Below are positions 8,533 to 16,943 of a stretch of DNA of 47,587 nt, piece after piece (position 1 is the stretch's first letter; the number at the start of each line of letters is the position of its first letter). Below the pieces are notes generated by a model that saw only the letters and a program-made list of their open reading frames with translations, did not search any database and was not told the DNA's origin. A program made the translations under genes and the position numbers. The stretch is from Lachnospiraceae bacterium UBA1683 (GTDB lineage Bacteria > Bacillota > Clostridia > Lachnospirales > Lachnospiraceae), in contig DCKD01000047.1 of NCBI GenBank assembly GCA_002320245.1, positions 1 through 47,587 on the forward strand, read 5' to 3'.

Positions 8533-8943
8533 TTATTCAACCGTCAATTCAAACACTTGCGGATTGTCCACAATGTTAGAGTCGGTCAGAGTACCCCCTT
8601 TTGCTGTATAACTTAGGGTGAATACGGGTTCACCTCGTTTTACGTCATGTTCAGACAGGTACACCGAAGCGTACAGCTCATTGGGGATACCATAATCATA
8701 GCTGAACAGTATGTTGCCGAAGTCATTTTCCCTGCATTTTCTGACGATCTCACTTGCACACTCCATTTTGTCGGGGATATACAGCCTGTTCACCACGATA
8801 ATAAGGTGTTTTTCCTTATAAGTTCCTGCCGTAAAGGAACGGCTGTTGTAAACTGACATTTCCCGTCCATTCTGTAAATAATCTGCCGCTATGACTGCCA
8901 CAATAAATACAGCGGCAAGAACGATAGATTTCTTCCTGCCCAT
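8533..8943 (-). CDS. Hypothetical single-pass membrane or secreted protein
   Basis: A 136-residue protein. The N-terminus GRKKSIVLAAVFIVAVIAADYL is a basic stretch followed by a signal-anchor helix. The rest looks like a small extracytoplasmic domain of alternating strands (EKHLIIVVNRLYIPD, NILFSYDYG, YASVYLSEHD). I do not recognise the family. ATG 8943 is chosen because AAAGGAG lies 9 bases upstream; the ten residues before it lack such a site. It sits between oriT and the coupling-protein gene, where canonical Tn916 has none. It is divergent from the XRE regulator and shares its promoter region. Confidence 0.65.
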   Translation of the reverse strand: MGRKKSIVLAAVFIVAVIAADYLQNGREMSVYNSRSFTAGTYKEKHLIIVVNRLYIPDKMECASEIVRKCRENDFGNILFSYDYGIPNELYASVYLSEHDVKRGEPVFTLSYTAKGGTLTDSNIVDNPQVFELTVE

Positions 8944-8967
8944 CCAGAATACTCCTTTACCCTGTAT

Positions 8968-9003
8968 ATACATACAGTGTACTGTAATACATCTTATTTT
9001 TCA
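8968..9003. promoter_or_regulatory. Divergent promoter with TACAGT-GT-ACTGTA dyad
   Basis: The 6-bp arms TACAGT and ACTGTA (8973-8986) sit on a minus-strand promoter with TTGAAA, 17 bases and TACACT as -35/-10. The dyad overlaps the -10, a position suited to repression. The forward XRE gene starts about 60 bases away, so it is the obvious candidate repressor. Confidence 0.5.
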
Positions 9004-9048
9004 ATACAGTTGTATATATAATTTAACCAAAAGGACGGGTGTAAAAGA

Positions 9049-9249
9049 ATGATGGTATACATTGATTTAGAGCGGCTCTTGAAAGAGAAGAATATCAGCA
9101 AGAACAAGGTATGTGAAGCCTGTAAGCTCCAACGCACACAGCTCAATAATTACTGCAAGGGCAAAGTCACCAGAGTAGACCTTGCGATACTTGCCAGATT
9201 GTGTGAATTTCTTGACTGCACGCCAAACGACATATTGAAGTTACGTTAA
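9049..9249 (+). CDS. XRE-family transcriptional regulator
   Basis: A 66-residue Cro/CI-type helix-turn-helix protein: LERLLKEKNISKNKVCEACK, then LQRTQLNNYCKGK as recognition helix, then LAILARLCEFLDCTPNDIL. It is the only clear forward gene in the ICE part of the window. It converges on the coupling-protein gene, overlapping its 3' end by 9 bases. A TATAAT box at 9017-9022 lies upstream. It likely controls its divergent neighbour and perhaps transfer; its target is unproven. Confidence 0.85.
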   Translation: MMVYIDLERLLKEKNISKNKVCEACKLQRTQLNNYCKGKVTRVDLAILARLCEFLDCTPNDILKLR

Positions 9250-10641
9250 AGCTATGGGGGGTGTTCCCGTAGCTTCTTTTTTCACCTCCTTTCCTGCCAG
9301 CTCTCCGATTACCATTAAAAAGTCATGCCCTTTTGGTACGAGGGGAGTGTAAAACTCTGATATGACGCTCGTTCCCGTATCCACGTAGCCACGCCCTTTG
9401 ATCTGCTTTAAGAAAAAGTCTTTGTCCACCTCACCGAACATCATAGAATACCCAAGCTCTGACATCCTGCCAAGTGCCACACGGAAATTGAACTGGTCAC
9501 GGATACCGTCACCAAGATATTTAGCGTCGGGTCGCTGGCAGGCGAGGATAAGAAAATAGCCTGCCTGCCGTCCAAGCATGACAATCTGTTTCAGCTTATT
9601 CAAGACCAAAGCGTTTTCCTTTGTCGTCAGCATTTCCATAAACGCCACATACTCGTCAAAAATGAGGAAGTGGGGCGGCAGACCTAAATAGGCATAGTTT
9701 TCCCCTGTCTTGTAACCGTCCATGAGCTTCATGGCTTCGCTCCGTTCCATCATGCCATCATAAAAGCGGTCGATACAGTCTGTGATTTCCTCCTTTCGGT
9801 AGTAGACTTCGGGCATGACAGCGGACAAATCGGCTAGGTCGGCGTTCTTCGGGTCAAGCACATACAGTTCAGCATTGTTACGCAGGAGTGCTTCTATGAT
9901 GGTAAGGATAAAATAGGTCTTACCGCCGCCAGTGCCGCCAGCAATGAGCATATGGGGGAGCTTGTCATATTCCCAATACACATTTTTCATGAGCCGCAGG
10001 CTGCCACCTGCCGCCTGTACCTCGTCTATGGTGATACGGTTGGCAATGGTGTCATAGAGCAGCACATACTCTACAAAGCTGTCTTTCAGCTCTTTGGAAA
10101 CCAGCTCACAGTAAAGACCTGTTTCCAGCTTCTTTTCCAAGTGCAGGAGCTGGTCTTGATATTTTCCCAAGGTGATTTCTGCCAGTATATGAATAAGTCC
10201 ATTTTCCAAGCGGTAATATACTTTGGGAAAGTGGGTGATTTTCTCCTTTGACCTGCTGGCTGGCAGGTCTTTGAAAAAGCCGCCATCCTGTGACTGCTTG
10301 GACTCATACCAGCCATTTTCCAGTATCATCCGTGACAGTTTTTGACGGTGAAAAAGCTGTTTTATCCTGTCCGGCTGGTAACGGGCGTACAGGAACGCAG
10401 ACAAGCTGCACACCAGCACCGCCACTATGAGAGATACTATCATGTAGGGCGTGACCGTGAGCTTAATGCTGCCATTCTGAAAGAGCGAAACCATGTTCCA
10501 GTCCGTATGCAGCACCGTATGGATGTTCAAAAGCAGTACGACCGCAAGGAGCAGGCACGCCAGCCGACCGCCCAATGACCGCACCACCAGCGACCTGTCA
10601 CTGGCTCGGATACGGTTGCCTTTTCTTTGAAAATTCCTCAT
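9241..10641 (-). CDS. FtsK/SpoIIIE-type coupling protein (Tn916 Orf21-like, TcpA)
   Basis: A 466-residue ATPase. Two membrane helices at about 26-42 and 63-85 are followed by a cytoplasmic FtsK-like motor with Walker A GGTGGGKT at 235-242, VLDPKNADL, and Walker B FLIFDEY. In Tn916-like elements this protein brings the relaxase-DNA complex to the secretion channel. AAAGGAC precedes the ATG. It follows the YdcP-like genes closely, in the conserved order orf23-22-21. Intact by length. Confidence 0.93.
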   Translation of the reverse strand: MRNFQRKGNRIRASDRSLVVRSLGGRLACLLLAVVLLLNIHTVLHTDWNMVSLFQNGSIKLTVTPYMIVSLIVAVLVCSLSAFLYARYQPDRIKQLFHRQKLSRMILENGWYESKQSQDGGFFKDLPASRSKEKITHFPKVYYRLENGLIHILAEITLGKYQDQLLHLEKKLETGLYCELVSKELKDSFVEYVLLYDTIANRITIDEVQAAGGSLRLMKNVYWEYDKLPHMLIAGGTGGGKTYFILTIIEALLRNNAELYVLDPKNADLADLSAVMPEVYYRKEEITDCIDRFYDGMMERSEAMKLMDGYKTGENYAYLGLPPHFLIFDEYVAFMEMLTTKENALVLNKLKQIVMLGRQAGYFLILACQRPDAKYLGDGIRDQFNFRVALGRMSELGYSMMFGEVDKDFFLKQIKGRGYVDTGTSVISEFYTPLVPKGHDFLMVIGELAGKEVKKEATGTPPIALT

Positions 10642-10657
10642 GGCTTAGTCCTTTCTG

Positions 10658-11038
10658 TTATTTTTTGCCTTGTGGCTGCTGGTTCTGTGGATGTCCAGTA
10701 GGCTGACCGCCTTTGTTCTTCAATACAATGTCGTCGGCTTTGATGTACCAGTCTACATCTGCCCCTTGAAACGTGGCGGTCGCCACCGTGTCTGCCACAG
10801 GGTTGATGATCTCCACCTCGGCATTGTAGTCAAATTCTTTCAAAGGCACAGAAGCCGGGATACTCACCTGTATCATGCGCCCTTGTCCTCTGGACTTCAA
10901 ATCATAGGTGCGCTCCTTGATTTCCTCGGATACCGTACCATCTTCATTCTGGATGTGTACCTCTCGGCGCAGTGCTGAAAATTTCAACACCCCGAATGTC
11001 TTTTCCTTGTCAATGATAATTCCGTTTGCTAATCTCAT
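10658..11038 (-). CDS. YdcP/DUF961 protein (Tn916 Orf22-like)
   Basis: A 126-residue soluble protein starting MRLANGIIIDKEKTFG, with a compact beta-rich domain ending near WYIKADDIVL and a Gln/Pro/Gly-rich tail. It corresponds to Tn916 Orf22 (YdcP of ICEBs1). AAGGAGG lies 11 bases upstream. It is a conserved early ICE gene whose precise role is not settled. Confidence 0.88.
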   Translation of the reverse strand: MRLANGIIIDKEKTFGVLKFSALRREVHIQNEDGTVSEEIKERTYDLKSRGQGRMIQVSIPASVPLKEFDYNAEVEIINPVADTVATATFQGADVDWYIKADDIVLKNKGGQPTGHPQNQQPQGKK

Positions 11039-11053
11039 AATCTCATGACCTCC

Positions 11054-11368
11054 TTATGCTTTCACCATGTCGTCAGCGGACAGGATATAGTTGGTAAATC
11101 CACGGGTGCCGATTTTGTAACCGTCAGCCGTGATTTTCGGGTTGATAAGTTTTACCTTTTCCTCCACCTCAAAATTTTTCTCTCCGGCAGAAGCAGGCAG
11201 GATAACAATAATGTCGTCGGCTCTCTGTACGTCAGAGTACAGATTGAAACTTCGGGAAATGACCGTCATGCGCCCGTTTACCCGACGCTGCTCGGTCTTG
11301 CCCTCTCCGGCATATTCCAAGTTTCCGAATGTCTTTTCCATGTTAGGGATTACGTGTTTTAATTCCAT
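11054..11368 (-). CDS. YdcP/DUF961 protein (Tn916 Orf23-like)
   Basis: A 104-residue protein related to the gene downstream. It shares the EKTFGNLEY start and a C-terminal YILSADD segment. The pair matches Tn916 Orf23/Orf22, the first genes of the transfer operon. AAAGAGG precedes the ATG. The promoter should lie in the 213 bases upstream. Confidence 0.88.
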   Translation of the reverse strand: MELKHVIPNMEKTFGNLEYAGEGKTEQRRVNGRMTVISRSFNLYSDVQRADDIIVILPASAGEKNFEVEEKVKLINPKITADGYKIGTRGFTNYILSADDMVKA

Positions 11369-11581
11369 ATGTATTTACCTCTTTTCTTTTTATGTGCGTA
11401 GCTTTAAGGAAAGAGCATGGGGGAGCTACAATCCCCCATACCCCCTAGTGGACTGTTTTTTTCTATCAATCAAAAAGACGATTGACAGAAAAGAAACAGT
11501 GTAAAGGTTTTATCCGGCAGTCTGAACCATCACGGCAGGCGGCGAGCGTGTATGCAGCTTCATAGGCAGTCACCTCACACT
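11369..11581. promoter_or_regulatory. Leader of the transfer operon with two inverted repeats
   Basis: There is no gene here. GGGGG/CCCCC arms with a 9-base loop occur at 11419-11437. A longer imperfect inverted repeat at 11452-11500 uses ACTGTTT/AAACAGT and CAATC/GATTG. Neither is followed by a clear U-tract, so I do not call them terminators. They could be regulatory or replication (single-strand origin) structures. Confidence 0.5.
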
Positions 11582-12259
11582 TTATTTATCACCGTCATGC
11601 TTTATGGAACGGCGTTTCTTATAGGCTGCAAAGGCAAGACCAGCCGCAGAGAGTCCAAGCAGGACAGCAAAGGCAGCTACATTGGTGTTGTCACCCGTTT
11701 TGGGTGAGTCCGTCACCTTATGGCTCGGCGTGTCTGATTTTTCCGGTTTCTCTGGTTCTTCGGGCGCAGGCGTTTCCGGCACTTCCTTGATTGTGACCGT
11801 CTGCCCCTTGTCTGTGATGTCCTTATGTTCTGTGACTTTTACTGGCTCGTCGGGATTGGTGATGTCGTAGAGTTCCTCAAAGGTCACAAGCTGCTTGCCA
11901 CCCAACTTTGAAGCGTCGAACGTAAAGGAAATTTCCACCTCCATTTTGGTGTCGGCAGCGGTGAATGTGTAGTCATTTTCTACACGTTTCCCGTCAATGA
12001 GAAGCTCGGCATTTTCATCCTTTATCACCTGCCAGCCTTTGAGCTGGTATTTTGTACCCACTTCCAGACCATCCAGCGTGACCGTATCCACGATTGTGAC
12101 CTCTTTGCCAGCTTCTATGACTTTTTCACCGTCTTTACTGGCGGCAGTGGTATGGATTTTGATTATGCGCTCCGTGATAAGAACCGTCTGCCCCTCGTCC
12201 TCTATGTCTTTATGTTCCGTGACTTTTACAGGCTCGTCGGGATTGGTGATGTCGTAGAG
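11582..12259 (-). pseudogene. 3' part of the VaFE surface protein: last repeats and wall anchor, cut off by a stop
   Basis: The same frame as the gene upstream continues after a TAA at 12260-12262 for 225 codons. It completes VaFE repeat 2 and contains repeat 3. A Pro/Glu-rich wall spacer follows, then a SPKTG sorting motif (in place of LPxTG), a membrane helix and a KKRR tail. It has no good ribosome site of its own at the join, so it would be made only by read-through or after reversion. The absence of any other stop or frameshift argues for a recent mutation. Confidence 0.85.
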
Positions 12260-12950
12260 TTACTCAAACGTCACCAAGTTCTTGCCGCCAAGGGCAGAAG
12301 CGTTGAATGTAAAGGCAACCTCCACTTTCATTTCTTCTTTGTCGGCAGTAAATGTATAATCACTCTCCACACGCTTGCCATCCATGAGAAGCTCGGTATT
12401 TTCATCCTTTATCATCTGCCAGCCTTTGAGCTGGTATTTTGTACCTACTTCCAGACCGTCCAGCGTGACCGTATCCACGATTGTGACCTCTTTGCCAGCA
12501 ACGATTACTTTCTCGCCCGTGGCTTTGTCCGCAGCAGTGGTATGGATTTTAATTACACGCTCTTTGATGGATACCGTCTGCCCGTCGTCCTCAATGTCCT
12601 TATGTTCAGCCACTTTGACAGGCTCGTTCTTGTCGGATAGGTCGTACAATTCTTCAAATGTCACTAAGTCCTTGCCACCGAGAACAGAAGCATTGAACGT
12701 ATATTCCACCTTGACTTTCATTTCCTCACCGTCGGCTGTAAATGTGTATTCACTTTCTACACGCTCACCATCAACAAGAAGCTCGGTGTTTTCGTCCTTT
12801 ACCATCTGCCAGCCTTTGAGCTGGTACTTTGTGCCCTTTTTCAGACCGTCCAGCGTGACCGTATCCACAATCGTGACCTCTTTACCAGCAACGATTACTT
12901 TCTCACCCGTAGCTTTATCCGCAGCAGTGGTATGGATGGAGATTTTTTTC
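11780..12950 (-). repeat. Three tandem 390-bp VaFE repeat units
   Basis: Units begin at about 12946, 12556 and 12166 on the minus strand, each with (I)KIHTTAA. Each encodes VTIVDTVTLDGL, TKYQLKGWQ, a DGxRVE segment and the LVTFEELYD signature. Long stretches are nearly identical at the DNA level, such as the segment around VTIVDTVTLDGL. They can therefore recombine or convert each other. The third unit is one residue shorter near its start. Confidence 0.9.
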
Positions 12951-15040
12951 TCGTAATCATCCGTGAGCGTTCCCAAGTCAATGACTACCTTATCTCTGGA
13001 AACCACAATCTCAAAAGCCGGAACAATCTTAAAACCCTTATTACTGTCACAGCGCAATTCCTCAATCTCGTAGGTATCGTACAGCAGCGCACCTTTGGAG
13101 TCGTCCGGTTCAGACGTACCGAACCAGATACCATCCTCGCTGGTCTTGCCCCTGTTGGTATTCTGTTTGTGGGTTACCCAGTCAGAAGCAGTGGAGAACT
13201 GCCCGTTTTTATCAGTCACGACAACATGGCTCTCACCTGTGGTCTTGCTGGTAATGCGGAATGGAACGTCAGCAAGACGCTTGTGTGTACCGTCGCTGAT
13301 TTTCACACCCTCCATGTCGCCACGCTTGATCTGGTTGTAGATGGATTGTTCCGCACCAGTCAAGTCAACGATTTTGCCATTTTCCTTGATGGTAAACTCA
13401 CGGGAAACCGCACCCGTTGTCAAATATCCTGCCGGACTCTTGCTTTCATCTAGGCGGTATGTTCCGTAAGGCAGTGTATCCGCAGCCGTTGAAGCGATAC
13501 CGTCAATGCCTGTAAGGATGGTTTTCACAACCTCACCTTTGTTGTAGAGCTTGCCATCCACCAGCACAGCGTTCTCATTTAGGCTGGTGATGGTGAAGTC
13601 CGTATCTTTTAATGTTGCACCGCCCTGTGGCTTCGTGTCCTTTGTTTCAAGGTCACGCTTCTGGACTTTCACGCCGCCACGGATAACCTTGTCAGAAACG
13701 GAATACTGGTTGCTGCCTGTAAGTACCGCCAGCTCCCCATCTTCGGTGATCTGTGCCAGATACATTCCCTTAATCTGTTCCTCACTGCCACCTGCCTGCA
13801 TATACGCACCCTCTAACAAGTAGCCTGTCGGACTCTTACTTTCAGATACGGTCAGTGTTCCAAGCGGCAGGCATGGCACGCCATCCTGTAAGTAGAAGCT
13901 GTCGCCGGATACCTTGTAGCGGTCTGCCAGCTTTGTGATGTAATGGGTAGTTCCGTCGCTGCCTTTTTCAGCCACGGTCTTTGTTGTCCATGTACGGGTC
14001 GGTTTTGCTGGCAGGTTGTCTTTGTTGTAGTACCCGTCATAATAATTCCAGACGAACTCTGCACCCTCCAAAGAAGCTGCCCCCTGTGCCGCTCCCTTTG
14101 ATGTTTCCATGTCTATCTTAAAAAGCTCAATCAATGTGGTTGTGACTTTGGGTGTATCGCTGACTTTCAAGGTGGATGTTTCACCAGCTTTGACAGTCAA
14201 GGGATATACCATCTTATCTAACTGGAAACCAGCCGCCGGAACGGATAGCTCCTTGATATAGACTTTACCAGCCTTTACCTCCACCGCTTCGGTGTTCCCG
14301 TCCTTATCTGTCGTAAGGGTGGCAAGCTGTTCCTTGCAGCCTTTATCAGCAAAGACACCATACGTCGCACCAGCAAGGGCATAGCTGTTGTTTCCGTTGG
14401 TAATGCCCGGATTGGAGGACACCTTTTGAAGTGCCGCATTTCCCACATCCAGCTTCGCCCAGAACTGTCCTAATTCCTGCCCGTCGCCGGAATAGATATA
14501 GCCGCCGCAGTCGTAGCGTCCTTTGTTGGCTTTTACAAATGCCTTTGCGCCAGCGTATACCTCGTCCTGTACCGCTTTGGATACCTCGTCATAGGCAGCT
14601 CGCACATGGTCGCAGCTCCATCCCAAATGTACGCTCAAACGCTGCCAGACAACGCACTGCTCCAATAGATAGACCTGCTTATAATTCAGCTCTTTGTGGC
14701 TGGCTGCATATTGCTTGACGTATTCCAGTGAGAGGGCAACGTCAGCAATCTGGTCGGCACTCATACGGGAACTTGCGTCCGAGCGTGTCTTGTAGCCGGA
14801 CTGAAAATCTGTGTTGATGTCAATACAGTAGGCGGTTTCGCCCTCCACCTGCATAATACCCTCATGGAATGTAGAACCGATACTGCCATCATTCATGACT
14901 TTTTCTACATAGCCTGCCTTTTCCTGTGCGTCTGTCCAGTATTGCTTCTCCGCAGCCTGTACCTGTGAAGCTGGTAAGGTTGTGAATACCGCAGCCAGAC
15001 TTAGTACGCCAGCAAGCAGACGGTTCATAATCTTTTTCAT
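12260..15040 (-). CDS. Thioester/CnaB/VaFE-repeat surface adhesin, prematurely ended
   Basis: 926 residues from ATG 15040, chosen for its AGGAGG site; the longer frame to 15091 lacks one. A signal peptide (1-30, ending SQVQAA) is followed by a thioester domain, with Cys72 in AYCIDINTDF and Gln128 in LLEQCVVW. This architecture makes covalent host-bonding adhesins. Three or four SpaA/CnaB-like isopeptide domains follow (ESKSPTGYLLEG and DESKSPAGYLTTG are typical ends). Then come 130-residue VaFE repeats. Repeat 2 is cut at VTFE by TAA where its sister repeats have GAA. Without the anchor the protein would be secreted and not wall-bound. It is the outermost ICE gene, next to the chromosomal junction. 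Confidence 0.88.
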   Translation of the reverse strand: MKKIMNRLLAGVLSLAAVFTTLPASQVQAAEKQYWTDAQEKAGYVEKVMNDGSIGSTFHEGIMQVEGETAYCIDINTDFQSGYKTRSDASSRMSADQIADVALSLEYVKQYAASHKELNYKQVYLLEQCVVWQRLSVHLGWSCDHVRAAYDEVSKAVQDEVYAGAKAFVKANKGRYDCGGYIYSGDGQELGQFWAKLDVGNAALQKVSSNPGITNGNNSYALAGATYGVFADKGCKEQLATLTTDKDGNTEAVEVKAGKVYIKELSVPAAGFQLDKMVYPLTVKAGETSTLKVSDTPKVTTTLIELFKIDMETSKGAAQGAASLEGAEFVWNYYDGYYNKDNLPAKPTRTWTTKTVAEKGSDGTTHYITKLADRYKVSGDSFYLQDGVPCLPLGTLTVSESKSPTGYLLEGAYMQAGGSEEQIKGMYLAQITEDGELAVLTGSNQYSVSDKVIRGGVKVQKRDLETKDTKPQGGATLKDTDFTITSLNENAVLVDGKLYNKGEVVKTILTGIDGIASTAADTLPYGTYRLDESKSPAGYLTTGAVSREFTIKENGKIVDLTGAEQSIYNQIKRGDMEGVKISDGTHKRLADVPFRITSKTTGESHVVVTDKNGQFSTASDWVTHKQNTNRGKTSEDGIWFGTSEPDDSKGALLYDTYEIEELRCDSNKGFKIVPAFEIVVSRDKVVIDLGTLTDDYEKKISIHTTAADKATGEKVIVAGKEVTIVDTVTLDGLKKGTKYQLKGWQMVKDENTELLVDGERVESEYTFTADGEEMKVKVEYTFNASVLGGKDLVTFEELYDLSDKNEPVKVAEHKDIEDDGQTVSIKERVIKIHTTAADKATGEKVIVAGKEVTIVDTVTLDGLEVGTKYQLKGWQMIKDENTELLMDGKRVESDYTFTADKEEMKVEVAFTFNASALGGKNLVTFE

Positions 15041-15290
15041 ATCGTTGTAAATCCTCCTTTCGTGATTTTGGGTAAAAAAATAGACGCTCATTTCTGAACA
15101 TCCAAACGTAAGAAAGGGATACTGTTGTTATCCAGCACCCCTCTTTGTAAATCTTATTCTGTTGTATCCCCACACTCTATATCAACCACCACAGAAACAT
15201 TGATGTAATCTTTTATGACCTTATTTCTGTATTTTTCACCGTCGCCAGTGAACACCATATGCTTGAAAAAGTGCCTAAAATTAAGGATTT
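15041..15290. other. ICE end segment upstream of the adhesin gene
   Basis: About 250 bases between the adhesin start and the rlmD stop. Apart from the AGGAGG site and a small GGATA/TATCC dyad, I see no gene that I trust. It should hold the adhesin promoter and the terminal sequences of the ICE. Confidence 0.4.
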
Positions 15291-15345
15291 CTACATAGTT
15301 TTTCTTTGTATCAACACTATAGTCTCTACATACACCGTCTCGCAA
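15291..15345. other. Predicted ICE-chromosome junction in the rlmD 3' end
   Basis: The conserved RlmD C-terminus (QFCETVYVETIVL) is intact, and the gene stops five codons later. ICE sequence begins directly beyond it. This suggests the element recombined within the last codons of rlmD and supplies its present stop. The crossover is not resolved because the other end is outside the window. The 3' end of rumA/rlmD is a known ICE target in other Firmicutes. Confidence 0.6.
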
Positions 15346-16667
15346 AACTGATCAACTGCGACTGCTTTCACCAGTTTATACCCTTTTGCCTGAATCATGG
15401 ACAAATCCCTTGCAAGACTGGTTACTTTGCAGGAGATATAGACAATCTTATCAACCTGATAGTCTAGTATTTTCGGCAGTGCTTTCGGATGGATTCCGTC
15501 TCTTGGCGGATCCAACACAATGACATCCGGCCTTTCTTCAATCTCATCGAGCACTTTGAATACATCACCTGCGATAAACCTACAGTTGCTCAAACCATTT
15601 CTTTCTGCATTTTCTCTGGCAGCCTCAACAGCCTCTTCGATAATTTCCACGCCAATTACCTGCTTTGCCACCGGTGCCAGCACCTGCCCGATGGTGCCCG
15701 TTCCACTGAAAAGATCAAACACAGTCATGTCGTGAATATCTCCGATGTAATCTCTGACAATACTGTACAGCACTTCCGCTCCGCGGGAATTTGGCTGGAA
15801 GAAAGAAAACGGAGTAATCTTGAACTCAAGTCCGAGTATTTTTTCATAAAAATAATCCTGACCATATAAAATCCGGGTTTCATCACTTTGAACTACATCC
15901 GATAATGAGTCGTTTAAAATATGAAGAATTCCGACAATCTTTCCTTCCAGATTCAGCGCAAGCAAACGTTCTGCCAATGGCTGCAACGGATATTCTTCCT
16001 GTGTTGTCGTTACCAGATTCACAAGAATTTCTCCGGTCGTATCTCCGCGGCGCAGAAGCAAATGACGTAAATATCCGACATGCTGCATTTTTTTATAATA
16101 TCCTGCACCCAATTGCCGAAAATATTCCAACACGCACATGAGTATCTGGTTCATATCCTGATGCACCAGCTTGCAATCTGATGAGGTGAGCACATCATAT
16201 GTGCTGCCTTTTTTGTGCAATCCGAGCGACAACGGTCCGTCTTTATATTCATCCCCAAACGAAAACTCCATTTTATTTCGGTAACCAAATTCTTTCGGGC
16301 TCGCTTTCACACCTTCAAATTCATACGTCCGCCCCGGCAGCATTGCACCATCCAAAATCTCCCGGACCTGCTCAGATTTCATTTCTCTTTGTGCTTCATA
16401 AGACATCGTCTGGTACATGCAGCCACCACACGCCGGGAAAATGCTGCAAACCGGTTCTCTCGTCTCCTTCGGCGACTTCTCCAGCACCTCCAACAGCCGT
16501 CCCTCTGCACGGCCGCCTTTCAATTTATGAATCATAAATCGAATCTTCTGTCCCGGAATTCCATTTTTCACAATAACATATCTGTCCTCCTCCGGCACAT
16601 ATACCTTTCCCTTGTTCGGAAATTCCACTTTTTCGATTATTCCTTCATATATCTGTCCCTTTTTCAT
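15291..16667 (-). CDS. rlmD: 23S rRNA (uracil-C5)-methyltransferase RlmD/RumA
   Basis: 458 residues. An N-terminal TRAM domain (1-55) is followed by iron-sulfur cysteines in CSIFPACGGC with a fourth in SSDC. The SAM site is FDLFSGTGTIG, then VLDPPRDG. The catalytic Cys is in VYISCKVTSLARDL (SCK where many have SCN), and the Glu is in QFCETVYVE. It methylates a uracil of 23S rRNA (U1939 in E. coli) using SAM. ATG 16667 is preferred for its AAAGGAAAG site over ATG 16688. The 3' end abuts the ICE but the catalytic parts are complete. Confidence 0.93.
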   Translation of the reverse strand: MKKGQIYEGIIEKVEFPNKGKVYVPEEDRYVIVKNGIPGQKIRFMIHKLKGGRAEGRLLEVLEKSPKETREPVCSIFPACGGCMYQTMSYEAQREMKSEQVREILDGAMLPGRTYEFEGVKASPKEFGYRNKMEFSFGDEYKDGPLSLGLHKKGSTYDVLTSSDCKLVHQDMNQILMCVLEYFRQLGAGYYKKMQHVGYLRHLLLRRGDTTGEILVNLVTTTQEEYPLQPLAERLLALNLEGKIVGILHILNDSLSDVVQSDETRILYGQDYFYEKILGLEFKITPFSFFQPNSRGAEVLYSIVRDYIGDIHDMTVFDLFSGTGTIGQVLAPVAKQVIGVEIIEEAVEAARENAERNGLSNCRFIAGDVFKVLDEIEERPDVIVLDPPRDGIHPKALPKILDYQVDKIVYISCKVTSLARDLSMIQAKGYKLVKAVAVDQFCETVYVETIVLIQRKTM

Positions 16668-16726
16668 CTTCTTTCCTTTCAATCTCATTCTATGATGATT
16701 ACAACGTCAAAAGCCACCCCACACGT

Positions 16727-16878
16727 CGTGCAAGCACGGATGATCTTGGCTCATTGTCAGCCCCTCAGGTTCCCTGCGGTATTCTGCTTCCCAACATCTC
16801 GCAGCATAGCTGCTCGATGTCGGACATTCGCCAACCTCATCCCCGTGCAAGCACGGATGATCTTGGCTCATTGTCAGC
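16727..16878. repeat. 35-bp direct repeats flanking a palindrome
   Basis: A perfect 35-bp direct repeat lies at 16727-16761 and 16844-16878, beginning with the inner palindrome CGTGCAAGCACG. Between the copies are 82 bases with an inverted repeat (ACATC..GCAGC and GCTGC..GATGT, around 16794-16820). It fills most of the gap between rlmD and the small membrane protein gene. It looks like a dispersed intergenic element and not a gene. No transposase is present. Confidence 0.8.
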
Positions 16879-16943
16879 ACAAAAAACGGACAGGGTGCAG
16901 CACCCGCCGCATCCTGTCCCCTATAACTTTTCTGTTTTACCAA

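Noticed and set aside
11452..11500. Terminator of the adhesin gene
   Set aside because: A good stem but no U-tract on the minus strand; kept only as an inverted repeat.
11582..12091. Anchor-bearing frame as an independent gene
   Set aside because: Its first Met lies inside a repeat with no ribosome site; it is the continuation of the adhesin after the TAA.
15154..15345. 63-codon reverse frame at the ICE end
   Set aside because: Starts inside rlmD, no ribosome site and no known motif; likely chance.
16727..16878. Possible mini CRISPR array
   Set aside because: Only two repeats, an 82-base palindromic core between them and no cas gene.
16707..16943. 78-codon reverse frame containing LTMSQDHPCLH twice
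   Set aside because: The repeated peptide is just the translation of the 35-bp DNA repeat. No ribosome site or family match.
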